Origin: Planctomycetota bacterium
Lineage (GTDB): Bacteria; Planctomycetota; UBA1135; GCA-002686595
Direction of reading: 5' to 3'
NCBI GenBank assembly: GCA_029250885.1
Contig: JAQXEK010000013.1
Span: forward strand, 60,606-124,605
Length of the DNA stretch: 64,000 nt
In this document: in pieces, positions 41,834 through 50,665 of the stretch
Layout of the letters: each line of letters opens with the position of its first letter
Numbering within the stretch: the first letter of the stretch is position 1
Program-made: the position numbers and the translations under genes
The notes under the pieces: model-generated
What the model saw: the letters and a program-made list of their open reading frames with translations, nothing else
Told to the model about the DNA's origin: nothing
Databases searched by the model: none

Positions 41834-43101
41834 TAGAGAGAGATGATCTCCGCGTGGAGCATTCCGATTTGTGACATGCTTTCAAGGATTTGAATCATGT
41901 CGCGGGGACTCTGTCCGAGAACGTTCAGTACCTCGACGACTTCGTTTAAGTTGGCGGCGCCTTTGACAATCGAGATCGCGCGGTTCTCCTCGGAGACCAC
42001 AAGCTGGCTGCGCGGCAGAACTTCAGTACTGCCACCTGACAGCGGACCGGGCTGGCTAGCTATCGGCGCCTCGGCGATGGTGACCGTCAGGTTGCCCTTG
42101 GTCACTGCGCCTGCGCCAATGCGAACGCCCTCGCCAATCACAATCACGCCGGTACGCTCGTTGACCACAATGCGGGGGAAGGACTCGGCGATGATCTCTC
42201 GGCGCAGGATCGAGGCCAAGAAGGCTACGTGCTGCTCTTTTGGGACGCCTTCGGGGACCGTGACGCGAACCGTCAGAGCGTCCATGGCGACCGCGGCACC
42301 CGGATAGATGCCGTTAATAGAATCTGTGATCTTCACGCATGTGCCCAGAGAACCCTTCATGGGCTCCGAGTCCAAGTAGATGAACCCGTGGTCGCTTACC
42401 AAATCGGCCTTGACCTCGCGCTGTACGGTGCAGCCACCCGCGATGCGTGCGACCGTCGTGTGGTTCGTGCTTGCACTTGCGCCATCGGCGCTGGACGCAA
42501 AGCCGCCGACCAGCAGCGATCCCGCGCCCGTTCCATAGATGCGACCGTCCGCGCCCTTGAGGTAGGCCAGGCGCAGCTGTCCCCCAAAGAGGCTCGTCGC
42601 ATCCCCCATGCAGGCCACCGTCAGGTTGACCTGGCGTCCGGGCTTCACTCCCGGCGGCAAGGTCGCGTCGATGGTTACCACCGCGATGTTCCCGGTCAGG
42701 ATATCAGCCTCGGGGATGTTTAGGTCTAGCCCCAGCATGTGGTTGCGCATGAGCGTTCGAGCCATGCCGCCGCTGTCGCCGGTAGCTGCAAGTCCGGTCA
42801 CGAGCCCGATGCCGGAGATCGTGTTGTTCTCCTGGCCGCGGATCGCCATGATGTCGTCCACTCGGACCGTCAAACCGGTCTTGACCTTCACGTTGGGCGT
42901 GATGCCGGTCCGCGGCAGGCGGTTGTACACCGCGCTCGACTGGCCCGTGGGCTGGGTCGGCGCTTCGATGCCGCCAATGGGCAAGGTGACGGGCACCACC
43001 ACTGGGGCGGGGGACTGCTCTTCGACAATCGCAGCTGACGGTTGAACCGGAGCTTCATTGGCGGGGGTCTGCAGGAGGGCAACTAGGAGGAGAGAGATCA
43101 T
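41833..43101 (-). CDS. flgI: FlgI, flagellar P-ring protein
   Basis: 422 residues. Short hydrophobic start, then an unusual Pro/Val-rich segment (residues 15-70) before the conserved FlgI body: VRVDDIMAIRGQENNTISGIGLVTGL (parts), DILTGNIAVVTIDATLPPGVKPG, GGQLRLAYLKGADGRIYGTGAGSL, VVNERTGVIVIGEGVRIG and the C-terminal LNVLGQSPRDMIQILESM. FlgI makes the periplasmic P-ring around the rod at the peptidoglycan. The N-terminal extension is longer than usual. Confidence 0.95.
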   Translation of the reverse strand: MISLLLVALLQTPANEAPVQPSAAIVEEQSPAPVVVPVTLPIGGIEAPTQPTGQSSAVYNRLPRTGITPNVKVKTGLTVRVDDIMAIRGQENNTISGIGLVTGLAATGDSGGMARTLMRNHMLGLDLNIPEADILTGNIAVVTIDATLPPGVKPGRQVNLTVACMGDATSLFGGQLRLAYLKGADGRIYGTGAGSLLVGGFASSADGASASTNHTTVARIAGGCTVQREVKADLVSDHGFIYLDSEPMKGSLGTCVKITDSINGIYPGAAVAMDALTVRVTVPEGVPKEQHVAFLASILRREIIAESFPRIVVNERTGVIVIGEGVRIGAGAVTKGNLTVTIAEAPIASQPGPLSGGSTEVLPRSQLVVSEENRAISIVKGAANLNEVVEVLNVLGQSPRDMIQILESMSQIGMLHAEIISL

Positions 43102-43160
43102 CGTGTGGATTGGGCTGGTCTTGTGGCGGGGACGGTTTCGTGGCTTGGCTCAGTCTTGGC

Positions 43161-43799
43161 CTAGAAGGGCCAGAGCCACGCGATGGCGTCGTGGAAGATG
43201 GCGCCGACGCCCGTACGGTTCGTTGCGTTGGTCATCGGGCCGGTACCCGCATAGGTGACCTTTGCCGATGCAACCAGCTCGGAGTCGATTGTGTTGTTGC
43301 TGCTGATGTCCCAACGGCGCAAGATTCCGCTGAACTCGATGACCTTAGACTCGCCATCGATGCGTACCTCGCGGCGGCCCTCGATGACCATGTTGCCGTT
43401 CGGTGTGACGTCCACCACCATGGCGGTTAGGCGCGCGCTGAAGCTGCCCTTCTTGGTGTAGGTCGCCTGGCCGGAGAATCCGTCCGTGCTCGCCGCACCC
43501 AGGGTGGGCAGTGTGCTGATGGTCTTGTTGAAGATGTTGATCTTGCTCATCTCGTAGTCCAGATTCGTGGCCTTCGTAAAGTCACTAGCCTCAGTCTGGT
43601 TCACATCGGCTTCTTCACGAATCAACACCGTGACCAAGTCGCCCGGGCGATGGGCGACCTTGTCGGCGATGCTCGAGACGCCGGCGGCGTTGAGGTTAAA
43701 AATTGAACCCTCCCGGGCCTGGGCTTCGGCAGTGCCGGAGAACAGGAATAAGCCCAGAGCGATGGCCGACACGCGGATGAAGTTGGTGGTGTTTTTCAT
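43161..43799 (-). CDS. flgH: FlgH, flagellar L-ring protein (no lipobox)
   Basis: 212 residues. A signal peptide (SAIALGLFLFSGTAEAQA) ends in an AxA cleavage site, with no Cys anywhere in the N-terminal region, whereas FlgH is usually a lipoprotein (L..C). The family body is clear: HRPGDLVTVLIREEADVNQ, then ARLTAMVVDVTPNGNMVIEG, and SGILRRWDISSNNTIDSELVASAKVTYAGTG (parts). It forms the outer-membrane L-ring. Lack of the lipid anchor is unusual, see findings. Confidence 0.93.
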   Translation of the reverse strand: MKNTTNFIRVSAIALGLFLFSGTAEAQAREGSIFNLNAAGVSSIADKVAHRPGDLVTVLIREEADVNQTEASDFTKATNLDYEMSKINIFNKTISTLPTLGAASTDGFSGQATYTKKGSFSARLTAMVVDVTPNGNMVIEGRREVRIDGESKVIEFSGILRRWDISSNNTIDSELVASAKVTYAGTGPMTNATNRTGVGAIFHDAIAWLWPF

Positions 43800-43817
43800 G
43801 GTGGTGTGCCTCTTGGA

Positions 43818-44771
43818 TTAGCGGTTGTCGAGGTTCAGCTCGACCAGGAACTTGGACTTGATGACGGCGCTGAACTCAAGGCCCGTGTCGGGGCGCTTGA
43901 CTCGGATCGTGTCTCCGATCGAGCCGGTCGCCAAAGCGACGACCTGAACACCGGCGCGAATCTTGCCCTTGACGACTTCGAGGGTGATCAGGTCATCCTC
44001 GTGGATCACCTTCGGGCGGGTCACGTCGGCCTCAATGACTACGTTGCCGGCTGTCAGGGTCTTCTTCGTGATGGCGCCTGGCATTGCTGCCGGCGTCAGG
44101 ATGCTGCCCACACCAGCCGAGGGAACTACCGTGCGCTGGTAGCGGAAGAGTGCGGGGCTCACGCTGGTCCCGGCGGGCAGGTTGCGCACAAGGACGGGAA
44201 GCTCTTCCCAGACCTTGACTTCCCAGCTACCGAAGACCGACTTGTAGGGTGTGCCATTGACCTTTACGCGGATCGTCACGTTCATGATGCCTGTGACAAG
44301 ATCTGCGCCGGACAGCACAACCTCTAGCGTGGCTTTTGCCGCCACGCCGTCGACCGCATCGCCCATGGGGACCTCCAAAGCACCGAGTGCCTTGGCCGGT
44401 GCCCAGGTGATGTCGCGGCCCTTGGCAAGCAGCGCCATCTCCATGTCCACCGCAAGGAGAAGTTCCTCCTTCGCGATCGTCTGGACGGCCACTGCGACGC
44501 GAGTGGCCGAGCGACCAGCGAAGCTGATCTCGATGTTGGGATCCTGGGCGCGCACCTTGTCGAAGATGTCTTTTCGAGTGATGTTTCGATTGAAGCCCGG
44601 GTTCGGCGTGCGTCCGAGCTCGATCGCGCCAAGGCGTTGAAGGGTGGCCTGGTCGGCGCCGGTGATCGTGGCGATCTCGCCGAGCTCGATCTCGCTGCCG
44701 TTGGCAGTCGAGTCCATGGGCAGCACGATGCTGACGCCGGCGAGGAACAGGTTGGCAATGGTTGTGATCAT
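43818..44771 (-). CDS. flgA: FlgA, P-ring assembly chaperone
   Basis: 317 residues. Signal-like N-terminus (IANLFLAGVSIVLPMDSTAN), a first domain of about 150 residues (ELGEIATITGADQATLQRLGAIELG in parts) and a C-terminal SAF domain: LPVLVRNLPAGTSVSPALFR, RPKVIHEDDLITLEVVKGKI, LATGSIGDTIRVKRPDTG and FSAVIKSKFLVELN. FlgA acts in the periplasm before FlgI assembly. It lies between flgG and flgH. Confidence 0.92.
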   Translation of the reverse strand: MITTIANLFLAGVSIVLPMDSTANGSEIELGEIATITGADQATLQRLGAIELGRTPNPGFNRNITRKDIFDKVRAQDPNIEISFAGRSATRVAVAVQTIAKEELLLAVDMEMALLAKGRDITWAPAKALGALEVPMGDAVDGVAAKATLEVVLSGADLVTGIMNVTIRVKVNGTPYKSVFGSWEVKVWEELPVLVRNLPAGTSVSPALFRYQRTVVPSAGVGSILTPAAMPGAITKKTLTAGNVVIEADVTRPKVIHEDDLITLEVVKGKIRAGVQVVALATGSIGDTIRVKRPDTGLEFSAVIKSKFLVELNLDNR

Positions 44772-44783
44772 TGTTCGGGCTCC

Positions 44784-45566
44784 TTAGCGGATCATCTGGT
44801 TGACTTGCTGCATCATCTCGTCGCCGACCTTGATCGTTCGGCTGTTGAGCTCGTAGTTGCGCTGGGCTTGAATCAGCTCGATGAGCTCATCCACAACAGC
44901 GACGTTGCCGCGCTCAAGGAACTTGTGGCGGATCGTTCCCGCACCACCGATTCCCGGGGAAGCGGACGCGGCCGCACCCGAGCTGGGGGTTTCCGTAAAG
45001 TAGTTATCCCCCACAGCCTCGAGCCCGGCAGGGTTTGAGAAGCGGTGCAAGGTGAGCTGGCCACCAGTCGCTGGAGTTCCGTTGACGCTCCAGGAGAAGG
45101 TGCCGTCCAGTCCGATTGAGATGCCCTCGGCCTCCGCTGGGATCGTAATCCCGTCGCTCATCTTGAAGCCGTCGGCAGTGACCAGGTCACCGCTCGCGGA
45201 CTTGTGCAGAGCACCGTCCCGGGTGTAGTAAGTCTGGCCGTCGGGTGCGTCCACGGCAAAGAATCCGTCGCCGGCAATGGCCACATCCAGGGGGCTGCTA
45301 GTTGGGACCAGGTCGCCCTGCTCGTGGTTCTTCACCGAGCTTGCGACGCGGGTACCGGTACCAATCTGCATGCCACTGGGATCCAGGGTCTCCTTCGTCA
45401 CGTTCGCGCCCGGCTTGGTGTAGTTCTGGTACAGCAGGGAGCGAAATGACAAGCGGTTCTTCTTGAAGCCGGTCGTGTTCACGTTCGCGATGTTGTTAGC
45501 GATGGTCTCAACTTGGCGCTGTTGAGCTTGCATGCCTGTGGAGGCGGTTCGAAGGGCGCGGATCAT
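44784..45566 (-). CDS. flgG: FlgG, distal rod protein
   Basis: 260 residues, exact family length. Start MIRALRTASTGMQAQQRQVE with TIANNIANVNTTGFKKNRLSF is the classical FlgG N-terminus; GDFFAVDAPDGQTYYTRDGAL-type segment (DGFFAVDAPDGQTYYTRDGA) and C-terminal NVAVVDELIELIQAQRNYE, SRTIKVGDEMMQQVNQMIR complete it. FlgG builds the distal rod inside the P- and L-rings. It is followed after 12 bases by flgA. Confidence 0.96.
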   Translation of the reverse strand: MIRALRTASTGMQAQQRQVETIANNIANVNTTGFKKNRLSFRSLLYQNYTKPGANVTKETLDPSGMQIGTGTRVASSVKNHEQGDLVPTSSPLDVAIAGDGFFAVDAPDGQTYYTRDGALHKSASGDLVTADGFKMSDGITIPAEAEGISIGLDGTFSWSVNGTPATGGQLTLHRFSNPAGLEAVGDNYFTETPSSGAAASASPGIGGAGTIRHKFLERGNVAVVDELIELIQAQRNYELNSRTIKVGDEMMQQVNQMIR

Positions 45567-45626
45567 GGTTTTAGTTGGGGTCTTTGGGTGGTGTTCGGTT
45601 GGGTCTAACTTGGCTGGGCCAGTGGC

Positions 45627-46331
45627 CTAGCGAATGGTGGTCAGCTTCTTGTAGCTGTCGGCTAGCTGGCTGACGGTATTCGAGGCGCTCTCATAGGCGC
45701 GCTGGGCGAGAATCATCTCGACCATCTGGCTGACGGGGTTCACGTTCGCCGCTTCCACAGCGTTCTGAACCACCGCGCCAAGCACGGGCTCTTCCGTGAG
45801 CCCGCCCCTGTTGTGGTAAAAGCCCTCGTTGTCCAGCACCAGGCGCTCGGGCTTGTCGAAGTTGATAAGCTTCAGCTTCCCGACCTCCTCGGTGCCTTGG
45901 TACACGTTGCCCTCGGAGTCGAACCGCAGCTGGCGCCCCGCATTCGGGTCAAGAGCACCGGTCGCGCCATCCCAGACAACGGGCATGCCAAACTTGGAGA
46001 CCAGCTCGCCCTCGTCGGTCAAGCGCAGGGTCCCGTCGCGGGTGAACATCTCGCCCTCTTCCCCTTCAAAGGTGAAGAAGCCGGGGCCGTTCATGGCCAG
46101 CTCCAAGCTGTTCCCGGTGCGGACGATCTCGCCCTGCCCGAACTCGGTCTGGGTGACCAGGGCCTGGCCCGTCTTGGTCTGCCCGTTGACAACCTGCTCG
46201 AAGGAGACCGTGGAGCCCACCTTCCGCTTGAAGCCGTTAGTGGATGCGTTTGCGATGTTCGTGGCGATCATCTCGAGCCGCTTCTCAGCGACTGCCATGG
46301 ATCCCACTGCGTCATATAGGCCTGTACTCAT
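45627..46331 (-). CDS. flgF: FlgF, proximal rod protein
   Basis: 234 residues from ATG 46331 behind GGGAGGG. The start STGLYDAVGSMAVAEKRLEMI with ATNIANASTNGFKRKVGS is the rod/hook N-terminal motif; the longer open frame (to 46412) has no support. Central GPGFFTFEGEEGEMFTRDGT and C-terminal NPVSQMVEMILAQRAYESAS are characteristic. The protein is shorter than FlgG and distinguishes the rod subunit FlgF. A sigma-54 promoter overlaps its upstream region. Confidence 0.92.
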   Translation of the reverse strand: MSTGLYDAVGSMAVAEKRLEMIATNIANASTNGFKRKVGSTVSFEQVVNGQTKTGQALVTQTEFGQGEIVRTGNSLELAMNGPGFFTFEGEEGEMFTRDGTLRLTDEGELVSKFGMPVVWDGATGALDPNAGRQLRFDSEGNVYQGTEEVGKLKLINFDKPERLVLDNEGFYHNRGGLTEEPVLGAVVQNAVEAANVNPVSQMVEMILAQRAYESASNTVSQLADSYKKLTTIR

Positions 46332-46343
46332 GCCCTCCCTAGA

Positions 46344-46361
46344 CGCACCCCCCGTGCCAAG
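46344..46361 (-). promoter_or_regulatory. Sigma-54 promoter for flgF operon
   Basis: On the minus strand TTGGCAC-GGGGG-GTGC, with GG and GC exactly 10 bases apart; it matches TGGCAC-N5-TTGC except for one T to G change. The -12 GC is only 14 bases from the ATG, predicting an almost leaderless transcript. Confidence 0.7.
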
Positions 46362-46730
46362 TGAGCTGACCGGGAGGAATTGGCCCTGGGGGGCCCAAAA
46401 GAGTGGGTTCAACCCCGCTTAGGCAGCCCCAAGGAGGACAAATTTACCTGGCCTGGAACATCTTTCTTCCTAGTGTTTCCCAGGCCGGGAAGATTTTTCC
46501 ACATAGCCCTAAGTGGGTCACTCGGGCCGAGTGGAACTTCTTGCAGGCCCACACGGCTTGGCGAAGATTGCTCACAGGGTTATAAGGCAAAGAGGATGGA
46601 TGTCTAACAGGGGTGATCGAGTAGACACCCATGGGCTCAATTTCCGAGGACGACTCCTGGGACTCCGTGAGAATCGACAGGTCCAGAGAGCGCCAGGTCT
46701 AACCGTTACGCCTCAGATCTACGCGGACGG

Positions 46731-46763
46731 AAAAGGGCGGCGCCTCTTTCAAAGCGCCGCCCC
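46731..46763 (-). terminator. Rho-independent terminator of flgE
   Basis: Perfect 9-bp stem GGGCGGCGC/GCGCCGCCC with a 10-base loop; on the minus strand it is followed by TTTTCC. It ends the fliK-flgD-flgE transcript about 70 bases past flgE. Confidence 0.85.
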
Positions 46764-46833
46764 ATTGAGCTTGATCGCGTGTCCATGGACGGGTGGGCCC
46801 CGCCCCGCATCGAGCTCTGCCTTGGTCGCCGGC

Positions 46834-48756
46834 TTACAGCATGTTGTTGGCTTCGGACATCATCTCGTCTTGGACCGAAATGACCCTGGCGTTCGACTGA
46901 AAACCGCGCTGGGCTTGGATGAGGCGTACAAACTCTTCGGCGGTGTCCACGTTGGACTCCTCGAGGGCTCCACCGACGACCTCGCCGGCCCGGCCACTGA
47001 AACCGGCGCCAAAGACTCGATCGCCACTGTTCACGGTCTCGCCCCACAGGCTGTCGCCGACCTCTTCGAGGCCGCCCTCATTGGCGAAGGTGGCGACGCC
47101 AAAGGCGCCTAGGTTCCGGGTTTGTCCGTTGCTGTAGAACGCTTGGATTTCGCCGGTCTTTTGCACGTCAAGAGAGGAGAGGTTGCCGGCTCCGTAGCCG
47201 TTCTGGCCGTCGGCCAAAACAGACGATTCCCCACCAAACTGAGTCAGTCCGGAGAAGCCTCCGGGTGAACCTAAATCCAGGTTGATCGTCTGGGCACCCT
47301 GACCAGTGAACTGCACGGTCGCGCTACCCGCTGCGGGGCTCAAGATCGATCCGTCAGCGTTAAAGACGATGCCGGTGATGGAGCCGCTGGTGACAGTTCC
47401 CTCCTCGGCGGGCATAGACACATCTAAGTTCCAGCTACCGTTCTCTTGGCGTTCGTATTCGAAGGAAAGCTGGTGTGCAGTTCCTGACGCGTCGAAGACT
47501 TCCACCGAGGTGATCGCCGTGTCGGGCCCCTGGCCATTGGTCGTCACGCTCATGACATGGTCCGTCCAGTCGGCTCCGCCAGTCTGGTTTTGGCCGTCGA
47601 GAAGGACCATCGATAGGCTTGCATCGCCGGAGCTGTCCGCGGTCAGCTCCATCTGTTGGCTGGTCGGATTAAAGGCTACCGTAGCTCCCGCGTATTGGGC
47701 GTCAAGGAACGCCGTGAGGTCACCAAGGGTCGTGCCGTCCGTTCCATAGACAAAGGACGCGGCTAGCGCCGACCCGTCTGCGTCAGAACCGGAAAACTCG
47801 ATCGTGTCGCCATTCACATAAGGAGTCTTGTTGGCAGTCATCGCGTTCAAGTCGGTAGTCGCTAGTGCGGAAGTCTCGCTTCCTGTGACCAGGCTTGAAC
47901 CCAGTCCAACCAAGGCGGCCAGGTCTTTCCCCGATTCGCCCGGGGTAACCTTGATCGAGGACTTTTCGCCCTTCAGGTCACTGGTTATGTCCACGACTCC
48001 GCCAGCACCCAAGCTAGCGGAAACGTGATCCAGGCCATTGATCGCATCGACTACGTCTTGGGCCGAGATGGTCCCCGTAATGCTAGTTACCGCGACCTCT
48101 TGGCTCGAACCACTGTTCATGGTTAGGTCAAAGGTGTAGGTCTCTCCCACGGGCACCGGGAATCCGCCAGCGCCTGTCGACATGAGGTTAGCCGGAGTGC
48201 CCGCCTGGAACGGAGACGAGCTGGTCAGCTCTTCCGCCAAGGGGCCGGTGACTTCACTGGGAAGGTTTCCGGCGAACTCCAAGCTCGAGGTTGCCTTCGG
48301 CGGGAAAACCGACTCGGTATCCAGGTTGATTGGGTTGCCGTCGGTACCCAGCACCTTGTAGCCCGTGCGCAGGTCCGTCATGTCACTATTCGCATCCAGT
48401 GCAAAGGTGCCAACTCGCGTATAGAAGGTGTTTGAGCCCACTTGGAGCCCAAAGAAGCCGTCGCCGGCCAGGGCCAAGTCGAAGGGTCGACCCGTTACGT
48501 TCAGTGCGCCCTGGGAGTGGTTGCGGTCGATCGAGCTGAGGACCGACCCCATGCCAACCTGCATCGGGTTCGTGCCGCCAGAGATCGAGTTCGCTCCCTT
48601 CGCAGGATTAAGGGTCACACTGAGTTGGTCGGAAAAGAGCGCTCTTCCCGACTTGAATCCAAGGGTGTTGGAGTTGGCAAGGTTGTTACCAATCACGTCC
48701 ATCCAGTTTTGGTTAGCGTGCATGCCGCCGAGGGCAGAGATAAAGGCGCGTGTCAT
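46834..48756 (-). CDS. flgE: FlgE, flagellar hook protein
   Basis: 640 residues, larger than the 402 of enterobacteria because of inserted outer domains (about 170-480). Start TRAFISALGGMHANQNWMDV and IGNNLANSNTLGFKSGRALF is the hook N-terminal motif. SNGQTRNLGAFGVATFANEGGLE (parts) and the C-terminal EESNVDTAEEFVRLIQAQRG with RVISVQDEMMSEANNML are typical. FlgE polymerises to the universal joint with FlgD capping and FliK length control, both encoded directly upstream. Confidence 0.96.
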   Translation of the reverse strand: MTRAFISALGGMHANQNWMDVIGNNLANSNTLGFKSGRALFSDQLSVTLNPAKGANSISGGTNPMQVGMGSVLSSIDRNHSQGALNVTGRPFDLALAGDGFFGLQVGSNTFYTRVGTFALDANSDMTDLRTGYKVLGTDGNPINLDTESVFPPKATSSLEFAGNLPSEVTGPLAEELTSSSPFQAGTPANLMSTGAGGFPVPVGETYTFDLTMNSGSSQEVAVTSITGTISAQDVVDAINGLDHVSASLGAGGVVDITSDLKGEKSSIKVTPGESGKDLAALVGLGSSLVTGSETSALATTDLNAMTANKTPYVNGDTIEFSGSDADGSALAASFVYGTDGTTLGDLTAFLDAQYAGATVAFNPTSQQMELTADSSGDASLSMVLLDGQNQTGGADWTDHVMSVTTNGQGPDTAITSVEVFDASGTAHQLSFEYERQENGSWNLDVSMPAEEGTVTSGSITGIVFNADGSILSPAAGSATVQFTGQGAQTINLDLGSPGGFSGLTQFGGESSVLADGQNGYGAGNLSSLDVQKTGEIQAFYSNGQTRNLGAFGVATFANEGGLEEVGDSLWGETVNSGDRVFGAGFSGRAGEVVGGALEESNVDTAEEFVRLIQAQRGFQSNARVISVQDEMMSEANNML

Positions 48757-48835
48757 AGTCGATTAGGTGGCGTTTGGAGTTTTGGTTTTAGTCAATTGAT
48801 GCCGTGGACCGGTTGCGGTCACGGCGTTGGCGCGG

Positions 48836-49297
48836 TTATTCAGATTCGCTTGAGGTCTGTGCACCGGTCACTTCGGTCACGAAGAAGAGCGGGACTTCCT
48901 TGCCACCAATCTTCAAGTGACTGAGTCCGTCTTGAATCTTGATGCTCTCTACCTCACCGCTGTTCTCCGCACCAGTGGTGGGGTCGATCCAGTTGACGTT
49001 CTTGCCGATCAAGGCCGAACCCTCGGTAAGCTGGGAGAGCAGGGCGTTGCTCTCGTCCAAGAGGGCCATGCCCAGGAGGTTCTCGTTCATCTGCTCCATC
49101 TGCTCGAGGCTCGAGAAGCTTGCGAGCTGGGCGACGAAGTCCTCGTTGCTCTGGGGGTTCATCGGGTCCTGATTCTTCATCTGGGTGACGAGCAGTTCCA
49201 TGAACGCGTCCTTGCCCAGGTTCGTATCTGCCGCAGCTTCACCACCGACCGCTGCTGAGGTGTCCGTGGTGAGTCCGTTGAGTGCTGAGAGTGCCAT
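48836..49297 (-). CDS. flgD: FlgD, hook cap protein
   Basis: 153 residues, a short form without the C-terminal Ig-like/tudor hybrid found in enterobacterial FlgD (about 230). The diagnostic N-terminal segment is NLGKDAFMELLVTQMKNQDP followed by FVAQLASFSSLEQMEQMN. The remaining part (SALIGKNVNWIDPTTGAENSGEVE in parts) is the FlgD beta region. It caps the growing hook. The stop is 79 bases upstream of flgE. Confidence 0.94.
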   Translation of the reverse strand: MALSALNGLTTDTSAAVGGEAAADTNLGKDAFMELLVTQMKNQDPMNPQSNEDFVAQLASFSSLEQMEQMNENLLGMALLDESNALLSQLTEGSALIGKNVNWIDPTTGAENSGEVESIKIQDGLSHLKIGGKEVPLFFVTEVTGAQTSSESE

Positions 49298-49336
49298 GTG
49301 GGTTTCCGTTTTTGGGTTGGGTGAGAGGGTTGTTTG

Positions 49337-50533
49337 TTATCCGATGGCGTCGACGCCGCCTCGGGTTTGTGCGTTTGTTGCGCGGGCCGCGACCAGGTCG
49401 GCGGCGATGTCGCGAACTTGGCTAGCTTCAGGCAAGCGCGTGTTCCCGGTTGCCGGCGCGGTCAAGTTTTGGGATCCCGCCTGTGACTCGAAGGAGCTCT
49501 GTCCTTCGCCTTCGCCGGCAAGCTCTAGGTCGAATCCCATGACCTCGATGCCCTGGCTCTCCAGGGCGGCTTGCAGCTCCGGGAGCTGACGCTCGAGGGC
49601 TTCGTGAGCCTCGGTGGACTCGGTGCGGATCGTCGCGGTCAGGCGACCTTCGCGCACCGCCAAGTTCATGTCCACGCGGCCCAAGGCTGCGGGGCTCAGG
49701 CGGATGCTTAGCTCGCGTCCGCCCGGCTTCAGGCTGGCTTTTATTTGACGCAAGATGGAAGCTTCGCGATCCATGCGCGCTTCGCGATCGACAAGCAGCC
49801 TCTCCATGGCGTCTCGGGTTTCGGAAGGTTGTGCTGGAGCATCCGCCGTCTGCGCAGTGGCATGGGCCGAGGCACGGCTACCTAGCTGTCCGCCATCGCT
49901 GGTGGCCGATCCTTGAGACTGGGTGCCCACCGTGGGCGTGGTGGCTTGCACAGCTGCGGGCTGGGCGGTGCTGGACGCGCCGGCTGTATTGGCGGTGGGC
50001 GCGCCGGGGGCGACTTGGGGCATGGCGGCCTGGGCGGCGGCGCTAGCCTGGGGGTCGCTGGCCGAGGGTTGAACGGTGTCGCCTGTGTCTTGTGCGGACT
50101 GCTCGAGCTGTTGGGATTGCCCGGCCCGGTTCAAGTTGGGTCGGTTGAGCTTCTGGTTAGCCGGGCCCTCGCTTGCGGCGGCCCCGTTGGGGCCTGCTAG
50201 CTCCGAGCGCGCGTCGTCCTGACGCTCAGCGCGATGACTGGACCGTTCGCCCCGTGCGTCCGCAGCCTCTCCGCGCCTAGTCTTAGCTTTGGAGCGGGCC
50301 TGGTCTGCGGTGTCCAGACGCTGGCTACGCTCGCCCTGGGTCTTCTTCTCCTGGCGGCGGCTGTCATGGCGTTGCTCGGCATCGGTGGCCGACTCGCGCT
50401 GGGACGCACGCTCAAACTCCTCGCTAAAGCGGGTGCCGGAGTCCGGGGACGGGGCCTGTTGAGAGTTCGCTAGCTGGCCCCTCAGGTCGAGGCCGGGCTT
50501 AGAGGAGAGGATCGAGTTGGTTTCGGGCTGCAT
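49337..50533 (-). CDS. fliK: FliK, hook-length control protein
   Basis: 398 residues from ATG 50533. The N-terminal two thirds are disordered, rich in Ala, Gln, Arg, Ser and Pro, as expected for the ruler portion. The conserved FliK C-terminal domain is present at about 285-370: LKPGGRELSIRLSPAALGRVDMNLAVREGRL (parts) and LERQLPELQAALESQGIEV. FliK is secreted, measures hook length and triggers the switch of export specificity at FlhB. The 16-residue extension further upstream in frame overlaps the promoter and is unlikely. Confidence 0.92.
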   Translation of the reverse strand: MQPETNSILSSKPGLDLRGQLANSQQAPSPDSGTRFSEEFERASQRESATDAEQRHDSRRQEKKTQGERSQRLDTADQARSKAKTRRGEAADARGERSSHRAERQDDARSELAGPNGAAASEGPANQKLNRPNLNRAGQSQQLEQSAQDTGDTVQPSASDPQASAAAQAAMPQVAPGAPTANTAGASSTAQPAAVQATTPTVGTQSQGSATSDGGQLGSRASAHATAQTADAPAQPSETRDAMERLLVDREARMDREASILRQIKASLKPGGRELSIRLSPAALGRVDMNLAVREGRLTATIRTESTEAHEALERQLPELQAALESQGIEVMGFDLELAGEGEGQSSFESQAGSQNLTAPATGNTRLPEASQVRDIAADLVAARATNAQTRGGVDAIG

Positions 50534-50547
50534 AACAACCCAAGGGA

Positions 50548-50564
50548 CGCACACTTGGTGCCAA
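50548..50564 (-). promoter_or_regulatory. Sigma-54 promoter for fliK-flgD-flgE
   Basis: On the minus strand TTGGCAC-CAAGT-GTGCG, GG and GC exactly 10 bases apart, one mismatch from TGGCAC-N5-TTGC. The -12 box lies 16 bases from the fliK ATG. Overlapping small inverted repeats (ACTTGG-TG-CCAAGT and CAAGTG-GCA-CACTTG) cover the -24 side. Confidence 0.7.
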
Positions 50565-50665
50565 GTGGCACACTTGGACATAAACCACTACAACGTATTG
50601 GCTTACACCTGCAGCAACCCTGTCCGGAACTAGACTCCTAGGCGAAAAGCATTCCCCTTCGCGAA

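Larger units (their letters stand above)
46332..46833. other. 502-bp flgE/flgF spacer
   Basis: Contains the flgF sigma-54 motif at one end and the flgE terminator at the other. Between about 46362 and 46730 no gene or clear element is seen. Confidence 0.5.

Noticed and set aside
46332..46412. N-terminal extension of flgF
   Set aside because: Overlaps the sigma-54 motif; homology starts at Met 46331.
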